Positions 15,708 to 23,775 of a stretch of 24,083 nucleotides of DNA are shown here, in pieces. Origin of the DNA: an uncultured Eggerthella sp. (GTDB lineage: Bacteria > Actinomycetota > Coriobacteriia > Coriobacteriales > Eggerthellaceae). The stretch is from the NCBI GenBank assembly GCA_900556585.1, contig USPD01000018.1:1-24083 (forward strand). Direction: 5' to 3'. Position 1 is the stretch's first letter. Each line of letters starts with the position of its first letter. A program made the position numbers and the translations under genes. The notes under the pieces were generated by a model. That model was given only the letters and a program-made list of their open reading frames with translations, did not search any database and was not told the DNA's origin.

Positions 15708-16766
15708 TTATCCCATCAACGAATATGCAAAGTACAAGCAAAAGCCAATTCCAGCAAGTGCCGCAGAAATGATCCAGAAACGAATTACTACCTTAACTTC
15801 GCTCCATCCCTTCTTTTCAAAATGGTGATGAAGAGGAGCCATAAGGAACAAACGCTTGCGAGTACGCTTGAAGTAAAGAACTTGAATGATAACCGACAAA
15901 GCCTCCACAACAAACAGACCGCCAATGATCAAGGAAAGAACTTCAGTCTTTGAAACGATGGCCAAGCAACCCAAAGCGGTACCAAGTGCCAAAGAGCCCG
16001 TATCGCCCATGAATATATCAGCGGGGTAAGAATTAAACCAAAGAAAACCAATACAGCAACCGGCAAATGCTGCCGCGATAAGAGCGCTGTCTAAAAGGCC
16101 AGCACGGAATGCAATGGCCGCCATAACAACCATTACTACCATAATGGTGCCACTGAGCAAGCCATCCAAACCATCGGTAAGGTTAGTAGCGTTACTCATG
16201 CCTGCTAACAAGATGTCAGCAAAAATAACATAGAGCCAAGGGATGCTAAATTCTCCCCCTGCAGGAACCTCAATTGGTAAGGTGGTGGTAAACACGCCCA
16301 AATCAATTGAGCAAATAAAAGGAATATCTATTACAGGAGAAATTCCCAACCAGTTTATCGCCGCTAGAACAAAAGCAGTTGCGATTAAAAACTGACCTAC
16401 AAGTTTCGCTTTTGGCGTTAGCCCCAAAGAACGTTCGTGAACAACCTTCGAAGCATCATCAAAAAGCCCCAAGGCACCCGTTGCAAGAACCGCGCCCATT
16501 ATAAGCCAGGTTTCAGGAACAGGCTCAGCAAGGATTGCTATAACGATAGTTGCAGCAACCATCATAATAACGCCACCCATTGTGGGTGTACCTTGCTTGA
16601 CTAAATGGCTTTCTGGGCCATCAGCGCGAACCTGTTGACCGATAAGATGTTTGCGCAAAAATTTAATAAAACCTGGCATGAGCGCAATGGTTACAATTGC
16701 ACCTAAAAACACAGCAAGAAAGACCACAAAGGTCGGGTATTCAAAAAATGAAACCATCGAAACCAT
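15708..16766 (-). CDS. mraY: Phospho-N-acetylmuramoyl-pentapeptide transferase MraY
   Basis: MraY moves phospho-MurNAc-pentapeptide from UDP to undecaprenyl phosphate, forming lipid I. The 352-aa protein has about ten membrane helices. Its motifs are the family standards: QGTPTMGGVI (about 58-67), the catalytic Asp pair in GLFDDASKV (about 100-108), LTPKAKLVGQF, NATNLTDGLDGL, MGDTGSLALG, and the histidine loop APLHHHFEKKGWSE. Two ATGs are possible, at 16766 and three codons later at 16757. I keep the first; neither has a strong ribosome site. murF ends one base before it, so translation is probably coupled. Confidence 0.97.
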   Translation of the reverse strand: MVSMVSFFEYPTFVVFLAVFLGAIVTIALMPGFIKFLRKHLIGQQVRADGPESHLVKQGTPTMGGVIMMVAATIVIAILAEPVPETWLIMGAVLATGALGLFDDASKVVHERSLGLTPKAKLVGQFLIATAFVLAAINWLGISPVIDIPFICSIDLGVFTTTLPIEVPAGGEFSIPWLYVIFADILLAGMSNATNLTDGLDGLLSGTIMVVMVVMAAIAFRAGLLDSALIAAAFAGCCIGFLWFNSYPADIFMGDTGSLALGTALGCLAIVSKTEVLSLIIGGLFVVEALSVIIQVLYFKRTRKRLFLMAPLHHHFEKKGWSEVKVVIRFWIISAALAGIGFCLYFAYSLMG

Positions 16767-16767
16767 A

Positions 16768-18264
16768 CTAGTCCAACAACCCCTTGGCTAATACATCTAA
16801 CTCCATAAAATGAGATGCTTTTACCAAAACGGCATCTCCAGGAGCAATATAGTTTTGCAAAAACTCCAACGCTTCTGCGCGAGTATTTACCATACATAAA
16901 CAGTCCGAAGGGAAGCCTTCAGACTGAGCAGCTGATCCAATAGAACGAGCAAGATCGCCTACACAAACCAGAAAGTCAATATTACCATGAGCGGCAGACA
17001 TACCTACTGATTCGTGTGCCGCTTGAGCATAAGAACCTAGTTCTCCCATATCACCTAATACGGCAATGCGACGACCAGGAACATCCATTGCATTCAGCAA
17101 AGAAAGCGATGCTCTCATTGAATCAGGATTGGCATTGTAGGCATCATTAATTACCGTAAATCCCTGTTCAGAATGGAGAATTTCCTGTCGCCCACTTTCG
17201 GGTTTAGATGCTTTCAAGGCAATAGCGATTTCTTCTAGCGTCATTCCCGCCGCACAACCAACTGCGGCAGCAGAACAAGCATTGGATATATTGTGGATGC
17301 CACGTAGCGAAAGTGTGCAGGCAATACGTTCTATGCGTGATTGATTGCAATTTTGCGAACTTGCATCTGAATCATAATGAATAGAATCAAACCCTTTAGC
17401 ACACAACGTAAACGAAGGATATCCGTCACCATCGAGAGAAACATCTTCCGCCCAAACAGCAGGAGATTCTAAATCTTCAGCGTTTCCTGTTCCGTCAAAC
17501 AGCACTTTAGTAATATCGCTTGATTTTGCCTCTACTTGTGCCCAAACGAAATCGGACATATCGTTAGCAGCATTTAAGAAAGCAATGCCCGTTTTTTCGG
17601 GAAGAGCGCAAATCAATTCCGCTTTGGCACGCGCGATATTTTCACGGTTTCCTAAAAGCTCAATGTGGCTTTCTCCCACATTAGTAATAAGACCCCAATC
17701 AGGCTTTACGAATTCACACAAGTGCTCAATTTGACCCAGACCACGCATTCCCATTTCTACAACGATCATTTCAGTGTCAGGATCAGCGTTTAAGAGGGTT
17801 CTTGGAACCCCGAGCTCATTATTCTGATTTGCCTTTGTAGCAACACAAGAAAACTTTGCAGATAGCACATCACGAACAAGATTTTTCGTAGTGGTTTTTC
17901 CCGTTGAACCCGTAATGCCAATTACACAACCTTGCAACAACGAACGGTAACCACGAGCTAAATCAGTAAATGCATCCTGAGTAGACTCAACACGCAATAG
18001 AGCCGTGCCGCACTCACGAGCACAAGAAAGAACAGTTTCAGAAACATCCTGCATTATCAAAACAGCACTAGCGCCAGCCTTGCAAGCGGATTCTATAAAG
18101 CTATGCCCATCAACGCGCTGTCCTGGTAACGCAACATAAACGGATCCAGGCTGCACCTCGCGTGAATCCCAGGTAATACCACACGCCTCTTTGGTCACAT
18201 CACATGACGAGTCAAGAATATGTGCATTAGTAAACGCAGCAATGTTTTCAATCGTCAGAAGCAT
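16768..18264 (-). CDS. murF: UDP-N-acetylmuramoyl-tripeptide--D-alanyl-D-alanine ligase MurF
   Basis: MurF adds D-Ala-D-Ala to complete the pentapeptide. The protein is 498 aa from the ATG at 18264 (MLLTIENIAAF, a typical MurF start). An in-frame TTG at 18276 would add four residues and overlap murE by 8 bp. An AAGG just upstream sits too close to the TTG and rather far from the ATG, so the exact start is open. Motifs: ATP P-loop GITGSTGKTTTKN (about 116-128), the PRTLLNADPDTEMIVVEMGM segment, NVGESHIE, and in the C-terminal domain NDAYNANPDSMRASL and AVLGDMGELG. It lies directly between murE and mraY. Confidence 0.95.
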   Translation of the reverse strand: MLLTIENIAAFTNAHILDSSCDVTKEACGITWDSREVQPGSVYVALPGQRVDGHSFIESACKAGASAVLIMQDVSETVLSCARECGTALLRVESTQDAFTDLARGYRSLLQGCVIGITGSTGKTTTKNLVRDVLSAKFSCVATKANQNNELGVPRTLLNADPDTEMIVVEMGMRGLGQIEHLCEFVKPDWGLITNVGESHIELLGNRENIARAKAELICALPEKTGIAFLNAANDMSDFVWAQVEAKSSDITKVLFDGTGNAEDLESPAVWAEDVSLDGDGYPSFTLCAKGFDSIHYDSDASSQNCNQSRIERIACTLSLRGIHNISNACSAAAVGCAAGMTLEEIAIALKASKPESGRQEILHSEQGFTVINDAYNANPDSMRASLSLLNAMDVPGRRIAVLGDMGELGSYAQAAHESVGMSAAHGNIDFLVCVGDLARSIGSAAQSEGFPSDCLCMVNTRAEALEFLQNYIAPGDAVLVKASHFMELDVLAKGLLD

Positions 18265-18268
18265 AGTG

Positions 18269-19753
18269 TTAACCAAACACCTTCTCTAACTCTTCTGCAG
18301 CAATTTCGCGATCATCAAAATGATGCTTTTCAGTACCAATGATTTGATAGTCTTCGTGTCCTTTGCCGGCAATTAAAATTGCATCGCCCGGGTTTGCAAG
18401 CGCAATTGCTCGAGCTATTGCTTCATGGCGATCAGGAACCACCTCAAAATGATCAGTACCCTCATTCATACCTGCAACAATATCTTCAATAATGGCATTT
18501 GGGTCTTCAGTGCGAGGATTGTCAGAAGTAACTACCGCATAATCTGCAGCTAAAGCAGCTCGACCCATAATAGGACGTTTACCGGAGTCTCTATCACCGC
18601 CACAGCCGAACACCACAATAGTCCTGCCCTCAGTTTCTAACGCAGATACAGATGCGATTGCCTTTTCTAAAGCATCAGGCGTGTGAGCGTAATCCACATA
18701 CACGGAAACACCGCCGTCATGCTCAACTGAAACACACTGAAGTCTTCCAGGAACCGCAGGTACATCCCTTAGCGCTTCTACAATAGCGCCCGCCGAATAA
18801 CCAAGCTGAAGCGCCACGCCAAAAGCAGTCATAACATTTTCCACGTTAAAACGTCCCACAAGCGGATACGTTACTTCCGTAGTAGTGCCACGCACTGAAA
18901 GTACTGCATGGGTTTCTGAGGCGCTGTAATTAACTTCAATAGGATGAATTTGTGCAGAAGGATCAAACCCTGTAGTAATAATCACATCTTCATTCACTGA
19001 AGTACGCTTCAGTAGTTCTTTGCCCCAAGAGCTATCGATATTAATAACGCGTTTAGCAGGATAATCCTTGGAAAAAAGACGTGCCTTTGCGGCAAAATAC
19101 GCCTCGAAGGTCTTGTGATAATCCAAATGATCTTGCGTCAAATTAGTAAAAGCAGTAACGGCAAATTTTGTTGCCCAGGTACGCTGCAAATCAAGCGCAT
19201 GCGAGCTAACTTCCATTGCCACTACACCGCATCCTTCATCACGCATCATGGCGAACAATTGCTGCAAATCGGGCGATTCTGGCGTTGTATGGGAAGAAGG
19301 TCGGTGCTCCCCATCGATTTCAATACCAACCGTACCAATTAAACCAGTGCGGTTGCCAAGCACCTGCGCAATATGATTTACCAAATACGTAGTTGTTGTT
19401 TTACCGTTAGTGCCCGTAACACCGACAAGAGAAAACGACTCAGAAGGATTATCGTAAAAACGAGAAGCAAGGCGCGCCATTGCTTTACGGGAATCTTTTA
19501 CAACAACCTCCGTCACATCAGTAGCATCAGCTAAATATACTTTGCGCTCAACAATAAGCACACGAGCACCACGATCAATTGCATCCTGCGCAAAAGAATG
19601 TCCATCACTTTTCAAACCTACGATGCAGCAAAACGCATCTCCCGGATGCACCGCATCACTACGGTATGCTATACCAGAAATAGGTTCATCAGGATTGCCA
19701 ATAATGGTGCAATCAATTCCAGAAAACAATTCTCCACATGTTTTAGATGTCAT
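18269..19753 (-). CDS. murE: UDP-MurNAc-tripeptide synthetase MurE, predicted meso-DAP-adding
   Basis: MurE adds the third stem residue to UDP-MurNAc-L-Ala-D-Glu. The 494-aa protein has the P-loop GTNGKTTTT from residue 114, the HTTPESPDLQQL and EVSSHALDLQR blocks, TNLTQDHLDYH, the AAKARLF lysine region (about 221-227), and YVDYAHTPDALEKAI. The substrate-selecting motif reads DNPR at about 411-414, followed by TEDP. This is the form known from meso-diaminopimelate-adding enzymes, whereas lysine-adding forms usually differ at the last position. The ATG has GAGG five bases upstream. It is 7 bp after ftsI and is followed directly by murF. Confidence 0.96.
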   Translation of the reverse strand: MTSKTCGELFSGIDCTIIGNPDEPISGIAYRSDAVHPGDAFCCIVGLKSDGHSFAQDAIDRGARVLIVERKVYLADATDVTEVVVKDSRKAMARLASRFYDNPSESFSLVGVTGTNGKTTTTYLVNHIAQVLGNRTGLIGTVGIEIDGEHRPSSHTTPESPDLQQLFAMMRDEGCGVVAMEVSSHALDLQRTWATKFAVTAFTNLTQDHLDYHKTFEAYFAAKARLFSKDYPAKRVINIDSSWGKELLKRTSVNEDVIITTGFDPSAQIHPIEVNYSASETHAVLSVRGTTTEVTYPLVGRFNVENVMTAFGVALQLGYSAGAIVEALRDVPAVPGRLQCVSVEHDGGVSVYVDYAHTPDALEKAIASVSALETEGRTIVVFGCGGDRDSGKRPIMGRAALAADYAVVTSDNPRTEDPNAIIEDIVAGMNEGTDHFEVVPDRHEAIARAIALANPGDAILIAGKGHEDYQIIGTEKHHFDDREIAAEELEKVFG

Positions 19754-19760
19754 GGAAACC

Positions 19761-21542
19761 TCAATTCTGAGTTATATTGTAGCGATCTATCGCGAATGCC
19801 ATTATATCGTGAAATGCTTGAACCGTTTGTCTCTCCCCAGGAACATCGTAAGCGCCGACAAAGCATACTAAGTTCGTAGAAGAATCGGGAAGATATCCAA
19901 CAAAGGATATGTTGTAAACACCACTTTTGTATCCGCCGTTTTCGGAAGCAATTTCGGCAGTACCCGTCTTACCAACAACACGGTACCCATCAATTTGAGC
20001 ATCGGTACCCGTACCGCGATCTACCGTTGCTTGCATCATGGTTTCTAGCATATCGATTGCGTTTTGATTAGTGGTTATCTGTGTCGTTGAATAGCTGCGA
20101 TCCTCATCTTCTGTTGGAACATCAAGCAAAAAGTGCGGCTGATTAGCAAGTCCATTATTGGCAAGTGCTCCATAAAAACGAACCATCTCTATAGGAGTTG
20201 TTGTAAAGCCTTGGCCAAAACTAATGTTGTAGCCCTGCACTTCAGCCCAGGTATCACGAGAACTAATTGTTCCTTTCGCTTCGCCAGGATAATCTACCCC
20301 AGTAAGTTCAGTAAGCTGATACTTTTGGATATATTCGTACAGCTTTTCAAAAGTCAGGTCTCTTGCAATTAACGAAATACCAACATTAGAAGAATCAGCA
20401 ATGATAGTGGTTGCATCCATATCCATATCATCGCGAGGATGTGAGTCGGTAATGGTGTAATCATCTACCTTTAATTCAGCGGGACAATAATACGTTTTAT
20501 CAGGACTTGTTACCCCTTCTTCAAGCGCCGCAAGCATAGTTGCTGGCTTCATAATAGAACCGGGCTCATAAGCGCTCGAAATACCTGAAAGATTCGTTGC
20601 TCCTTCTTCGATTTCTGATAAATCAGTAATGTTAAAGGTAGGAGAAGAAGAGCAAGCATATATTTCACCCGTAGCTGAATCCATTAGAATTGCCGAACCA
20701 CCAGAACCTTGAACTTCTTCCACACGAAGAGCAAGAGCTTCTTCAAGCTTCTGTTGCATATCAATATCAATAGATAAAACAATATCTTGGCCATTAACTA
20801 CTTCAGCAGTTACGGTTTCCGTACCAGGAACGGGCACTCCTTCTTTACTGTATTCCAGCGTTTTTTGGCCAGCTGTTCCACCTAAAATGTCGTTGTAATA
20901 CAGCTCTAGACCAGTTATGGCTTCACCGTCAGAATTAAGCACGCCTATGATCTGGCTTGCAGTGGCACCACAAGGATAAACACGCTTTGATGTTTTTTCG
21001 TAGTCAACCCCGTCAATTCCAAGGTCTTTTATCTTGTTCATTGCGTCTTCGTCGGCGCCTTTGAAAAGGTATACGAAATTGGTGTCTTGCTGAATTTTTT
21101 CCTTATACTCTTCAGCTTCTCCACCACACGCACTAGCAAGTGCCTGAGATAGCTGATCTACTCTGTCAGCGCTGACAACATGAGGATGACAGAAAATATT
21201 ATAGGCATCTACTGTTGTGGCAAGAATTGTGCCATTACGATCATAGATGGTGCCGCGACGCGGTTCTATATCTACCGTCACTTCGCGAGAAGTACCTCGA
21301 TCAAGGTTATTTTGAGCATCAACAACCTGCAGCCACACAAGACGACCTGCCAAAATAACTGCAACGATTGCAAATAAAAGAAGAATGACGCCTAATCGGC
21401 CATTAAACTGATCCATAGAAAATGATTGGACGAATGTGTGCCTAGTATCGCGAGAAGAGTGTCTTTGAGAACGCGAAGAAGCAACTTGATCTTCGCGCAC
21501 TCGCTGCGAATAGGGACGCCGCGAAGAATGCCTATCACTCAT
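19761..21542 (-). CDS. ftsI: Septal class B penicillin-binding protein (FtsI/PBP3)
   Basis: FtsI is the transpeptidase that cross-links septal peptidoglycan made by FtsW. The 593-aa protein has a basic, Ser/Arg-rich cytoplasmic tail (1-46), one membrane helix at about 47-70 (FNGRLGVILLLFAIVAVILA), a pedestal domain with PRRGTIYDRNG at about 94-104, and the transpeptidase domain. Active-site motifs: the SxxK serine in EPGSIMKP at 329 with Lys332, SxN as SSN at 384-386, and KTG at 525-527. There are no C-terminal PASTA repeats, unlike several Gram-positive homologues. It starts 6 bp after the FtsL-like gene, with an AAGGA ribosome site. Confidence 0.95.
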   Translation of the reverse strand: MSDRHSSRRPYSQRVREDQVASSRSQRHSSRDTRHTFVQSFSMDQFNGRLGVILLLFAIVAVILAGRLVWLQVVDAQNNLDRGTSREVTVDIEPRRGTIYDRNGTILATTVDAYNIFCHPHVVSADRVDQLSQALASACGGEAEEYKEKIQQDTNFVYLFKGADEDAMNKIKDLGIDGVDYEKTSKRVYPCGATASQIIGVLNSDGEAITGLELYYNDILGGTAGQKTLEYSKEGVPVPGTETVTAEVVNGQDIVLSIDIDMQQKLEEALALRVEEVQGSGGSAILMDSATGEIYACSSSPTFNITDLSEIEEGATNLSGISSAYEPGSIMKPATMLAALEEGVTSPDKTYYCPAELKVDDYTITDSHPRDDMDMDATTIIADSSNVGISLIARDLTFEKLYEYIQKYQLTELTGVDYPGEAKGTISSRDTWAEVQGYNISFGQGFTTTPIEMVRFYGALANNGLANQPHFLLDVPTEDEDRSYSTTQITTNQNAIDMLETMMQATVDRGTGTDAQIDGYRVVGKTGTAEIASENGGYKSGVYNISFVGYLPDSSTNLVCFVGAYDVPGERQTVQAFHDIMAFAIDRYNITQN

Positions 21543-21548
21543 GAGACG

Positions 21549-22013
21549 CTATCCTTGTGCAGTAATACGCGAGATGCTTCCCGCAAAGGAAAGGTTACCT
21601 GCAGAATCAATAGAAACTGGATCAGCAGAAAGGGTAATAGTCTCTGAGCTTACTGCTGCTTTCATTTTTAATTGCTCATCTGCTTGAGTACGAATATTTC
21701 CAGGACTTGTTAAAAGGCTTTCCTGAACAGCAAGCGATTCGCCAGCGGTACGAGCATCGGCCACCTGCGCACGTAAATCACTCGCCTGTGAAGCGGTGCT
21801 GTATGCAGCAGAAGCAAGGCCTACTCGCACAAAGCCAATAAGCAAAAATACCACCAAGCATGCGATGAGAACTTTAATACCAGCTACTGCAAAATCCGAA
21901 AGAGCAGGATTGGCAGTATGCTTTCTACCAGGAACAACACGAACAGAAGGAGCCGGCTGGCGATAAGGCTGAGCTACTTCATGGTCATAGCGATATGCGG
22001 GTACGCCTGCCAT
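21549..22013 (-). CDS. ftsL: FtsL/DivIC-like bitopic division protein
   Basis: A 154-aa protein lying exactly where ftsL sits, between rsmH and ftsI. It has a cytoplasmic N-terminus of about 40 residues, one membrane helix at about 42-66 (VAGIKVLIACLVVFLLIGFV), then a short heptad-type helix at about 70-103 (ASDLRAQVADARTAGESLAV), as in FtsL and FtsB/DivIC proteins that link FtsQ to FtsW-FtsI. Sequence conservation in this family is very low, so the call rests on position and topology. The ATG has a perfect AAGGAGGTGA ribosome site seven bases upstream, so it is probably well expressed. Confidence 0.8.
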   Translation of the reverse strand: MAGVPAYRYDHEVAQPYRQPAPSVRVVPGRKHTANPALSDFAVAGIKVLIACLVVFLLIGFVRVGLASAAYSTASQASDLRAQVADARTAGESLAVQESLLTSPGNIRTQADEQLKMKAAVSSETITLSADPVSIDSAGNLSFAGSISRITAQG

Positions 22014-22061
22014 CTGCTCACCTCCTTGCTGTGTTGTAATAGTTCATTTGGAGCGAGGCAG

Positions 22062-23030
22062 CTATTTATTTTCATCAAGGCGTTGCGCAACCCTTAATTT
22101 TGCACTGCGCGAACGCGGGTTTCGTTCTATTTCTTCAGGAGTTGGAAGTATTGGCTTACGCGTCAAAACATTTAATACCGGCTTATTTCCGCATACACAT
22201 ATAGGTAAATCTGGTGGACAGGTACATCCTTGCGATAGCTTCTTGAACAGATCTTTTACAATGCGATCCTCCAGCGAGTGGTAGCTAATTACTGCTATAT
22301 ATCCACCTGGAGCCAACCAACGCACTGCCGCTTCAAGCCCATCACGAAGAACATCAAGTTCACCGTTGACCTCTATTCGAAGAGCTTGGAAAGTTCGTTT
22401 TGCAGGGTGACCGCCAGCCCGTCGAGCTGACGCGGGTACCGCCGCCTTAATTACATCAACCAGTTCTTCGCTTGTAGAAAGAGGTTTTTCTTTGCGGGCT
22501 TCAACAATGAAGTCCGCAATTCGACTTGCCCAGCGTTCGTCTGAATACTGCCGGATGACCCGAGCGAGATCTGCTGCGTTATAAGTGTTGATGATCTCTG
22601 CTGCGGTTAAAGTTTGATTACTCGGATCCATCCGCATATCAAGAGGGCCACTTTCCTTAAAGGAAAAGCCACGGGCAGGTGTATCTATTTGAACCGACGA
22701 AACTCCTAAATCGAACAGTATTGCATCAATAGAAGGAATTTGCGCCGCCACCAAAAGCGAATCCAAATCTCCAAAGTTGCCATCAAGAATATCAATTGCG
22801 GGACGTATTTCATCAGGCAAAGCTTCAAGACGCTCACGCGCTGCCTTTCTGGCAACTGCATCTTGATCAATACCAATCAAATGCCCTGTTCGCCCTATTC
22901 GTTTAGCAACTTCAAGAGAATGTCCTGCTCCTCCTAATGTTGCATCCACATATGTTTGTCCTTCAGACAAATGCAATGCTTCAATGCACTCAGGAAGCAG
23001 AACGGGAATATGCCGATATTCATTTGTCAT
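22062..23030 (-). CDS. rsmH: 16S rRNA (cytosine(1402)-N(4))-methyltransferase RsmH
   Basis: RsmH (MraW) methylates N4 of C1402 in 16S rRNA, near the P site. The protein is 322 aa, starting EYRHIPVLLPECIEAL. It has the SAM-binding YVDATLGGAGHS (about 27-38) and GIDQDAVA motifs, LFDLGVSSVQIDTPARGFSF, DMRMDPSN, ARRAGGHPAKRTFQALRIEVN-type sequence, and the C-terminal SYHSLEDRIVK and NPRSRSAKLRVAQR. I take the ATG at 23030, with AAGG 10 bases upstream; a GTG at 23039 would add three residues. It sits 8-17 bp after mraZ, the standard first pair of dcw clusters. Confidence 0.96.
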   Translation of the reverse strand: MTNEYRHIPVLLPECIEALHLSEGQTYVDATLGGAGHSLEVAKRIGRTGHLIGIDQDAVARKAARERLEALPDEIRPAIDILDGNFGDLDSLLVAAQIPSIDAILFDLGVSSVQIDTPARGFSFKESGPLDMRMDPSNQTLTAAEIINTYNAADLARVIRQYSDERWASRIADFIVEARKEKPLSTSEELVDVIKAAVPASARRAGGHPAKRTFQALRIEVNGELDVLRDGLEAAVRWLAPGGYIAVISYHSLEDRIVKDLFKKLSQGCTCPPDLPICVCGNKPVLNVLTRKPILPTPEEIERNPRSRSAKLRVAQRLDENK

Positions 23031-23047
23031 TGTCCACACGCCTTACC

Positions 23048-23473
23048 CTAGCTCACCAAGGAAGCCACATCGGTGTCTTCCACGAACTGGTTCCAGCGTT
23101 CCTCATCCCAAATCTCAAAATGATCCGTGTCACCAACAATAACAACGTCTTTGTCAAGCGAAGCAGAGTCGCGCTGCTGAGGGGACAGATGAATGCGACC
23201 CGAGTTATCTACTTCGCATGGTTTTGCACGTGAATTCAAAACCTTACGCTGAGCAACCATTTTTCGATTGCTTGCTTTGAAACCACCCTGGGTTTCAAAA
23301 AGGCTTTCAACCCACGCAGAAAATGCTTCAGTTTCAAAAACAAGAAGACATTGATCAGTTGGATCAGGTGTCACCTTAAGATTTTCGGGAAGAACCTTAC
23401 GGAATTCTGCAGGAAGAGACAAGCGTCCCTTGGCATCCAGCTTACGGCTGTATTCGCCAAGCAACTCGCTCAA
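23048..23473 (-). CDS. mraZ: Transcriptional regulator MraZ
   Basis: MraZ is an AbrB/SpoVT-type DNA-binding ring protein that represses its own dcw operon in the bacteria studied. The 141-aa protein has the two swapped-hairpin repeats with the DXXXR signatures: DAKGR at 13-17 and DNSGR at 89-93, each followed by a conserved beta strand (LSLPAEFR, IHLSPQQR). The start codon is TTG at 23473. It has an AAGGAG ribosome site seven bases upstream and gives the usual N-terminus SELLGEYSRKLDAKGR. The non-ATG start may keep regulator levels low. Likely target sites lie directly upstream. Confidence 0.96.
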   Translation of the reverse strand: MSELLGEYSRKLDAKGRLSLPAEFRKVLPENLKVTPDPTDQCLLVFETEAFSAWVESLFETQGGFKASNRKMVAQRKVLNSRAKPCEVDNSGRIHLSPQQRDSASLDKDVVIVGDTDHFEIWDEERWNQFVEDTDVASLVS

Positions 23474-23508
23474 ATCTTTGCTCCTTCCGGGATTCCCTCG
23501 ATGAACTC

Positions 23509-23537
23509 ATTTTAGGCGAGCAAATCCCACTTTGCAA
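23509..23537 (-). promoter_or_regulatory. mraZ (dcw operon) promoter
   Basis: On the minus strand TTGCAA (23537-23532) and TAAAAT (23514-23509) are spaced by 17 bases, about 36 bases before the TTG start of mraZ. A GTGGG MraZ-box-like element (23530-23526) lies in the spacer, so a bound repressor would block polymerase. The hexamers match those of the candidate ftsZ promoter. Confidence 0.7.
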
Positions 23538-23552
23538 CACAAAATGGGATTT
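23522..23552. repeat. 8-bp inverted repeat spanning the mraZ -35 region
   Basis: AAATCCCA at 23522-23529 and TGGGATTT at 23545-23552 are perfect inverted copies with 15 bases between them. The left arm includes the GTGGGAT box in the promoter spacer. The right arm lies just upstream of the -35. The arrangement looks like a two-armed operator. Confidence 0.65.
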
Positions 23553-23583
23553 CCTCCCACCTTTCTGCCACTTTCTCCCCCAC
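23526..23583 (-). promoter_or_regulatory. MraZ-box array upstream of mraZ
   Basis: GTGG-type motifs on the minus strand begin at 23583 (GTGGG), 23571 (GTGGC), 23560 (GTGGG) and 23530 (GTGGG). The first three are spaced 12 and 11 bases, about one helical turn, and the inner ones follow an A-rich stretch (GAAAGTGGCAG, GAAAGGTGGGAG, CAAAGTGGGAT). MraZ proteins from E. coli and Mycoplasma are known to bind direct repeats of this kind just upstream of mraZ. Autoregulation is inferred. Confidence 0.72.
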
Positions 23584-23673
23584 ACTCTGAAATGCGGTTT
23601 CTTTTTTCCAGGCACTTTATCTAGATATGGGCAACATAGCTGGCAGAACCACTACATATGGCTTGAAAAAGAT

Positions 23674-23700
23674 GTGGGAGAAAGTGGGAGAGATTGTGAG
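23674..23700 (+). promoter_or_regulatory. Second MraZ-box-like array in opposite orientation
   Basis: On the plus strand GTGGG occurs at 23674 and 23684 and GTGAG at 23696, spaced 10 and 12 bases. The context (GATGTGGGAGAAAGTGGGAG) closely resembles the minus-strand array at 23560-23583. A lone minus-strand GTGGG lies at 23731-23727. No plus-strand gene follows, only the 3' end of the recombinase gene on the other strand. Function as a regulator site is inferred from likeness alone. Confidence 0.45.
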
Positions 23701-23758
23701 GGAAGCATGAAGTTTTACCCTATTGCCCCACTTTTGTTTCGAAGCATAGGTAAAAGCA

Positions 23759-23774
23759 GGCAACGTCTTTTGCC
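23759..23774 (-). terminator. Possible weak terminator after the xerD-type gene
   Basis: On the minus strand, one base after the stop codon, GGCAA pairs with TTGCC across six bases, followed by TGCTTTTACC. The stem is short and the U tract is broken, so termination would be partial at best. Confidence 0.3.
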
Positions 23775-23775
23775 G

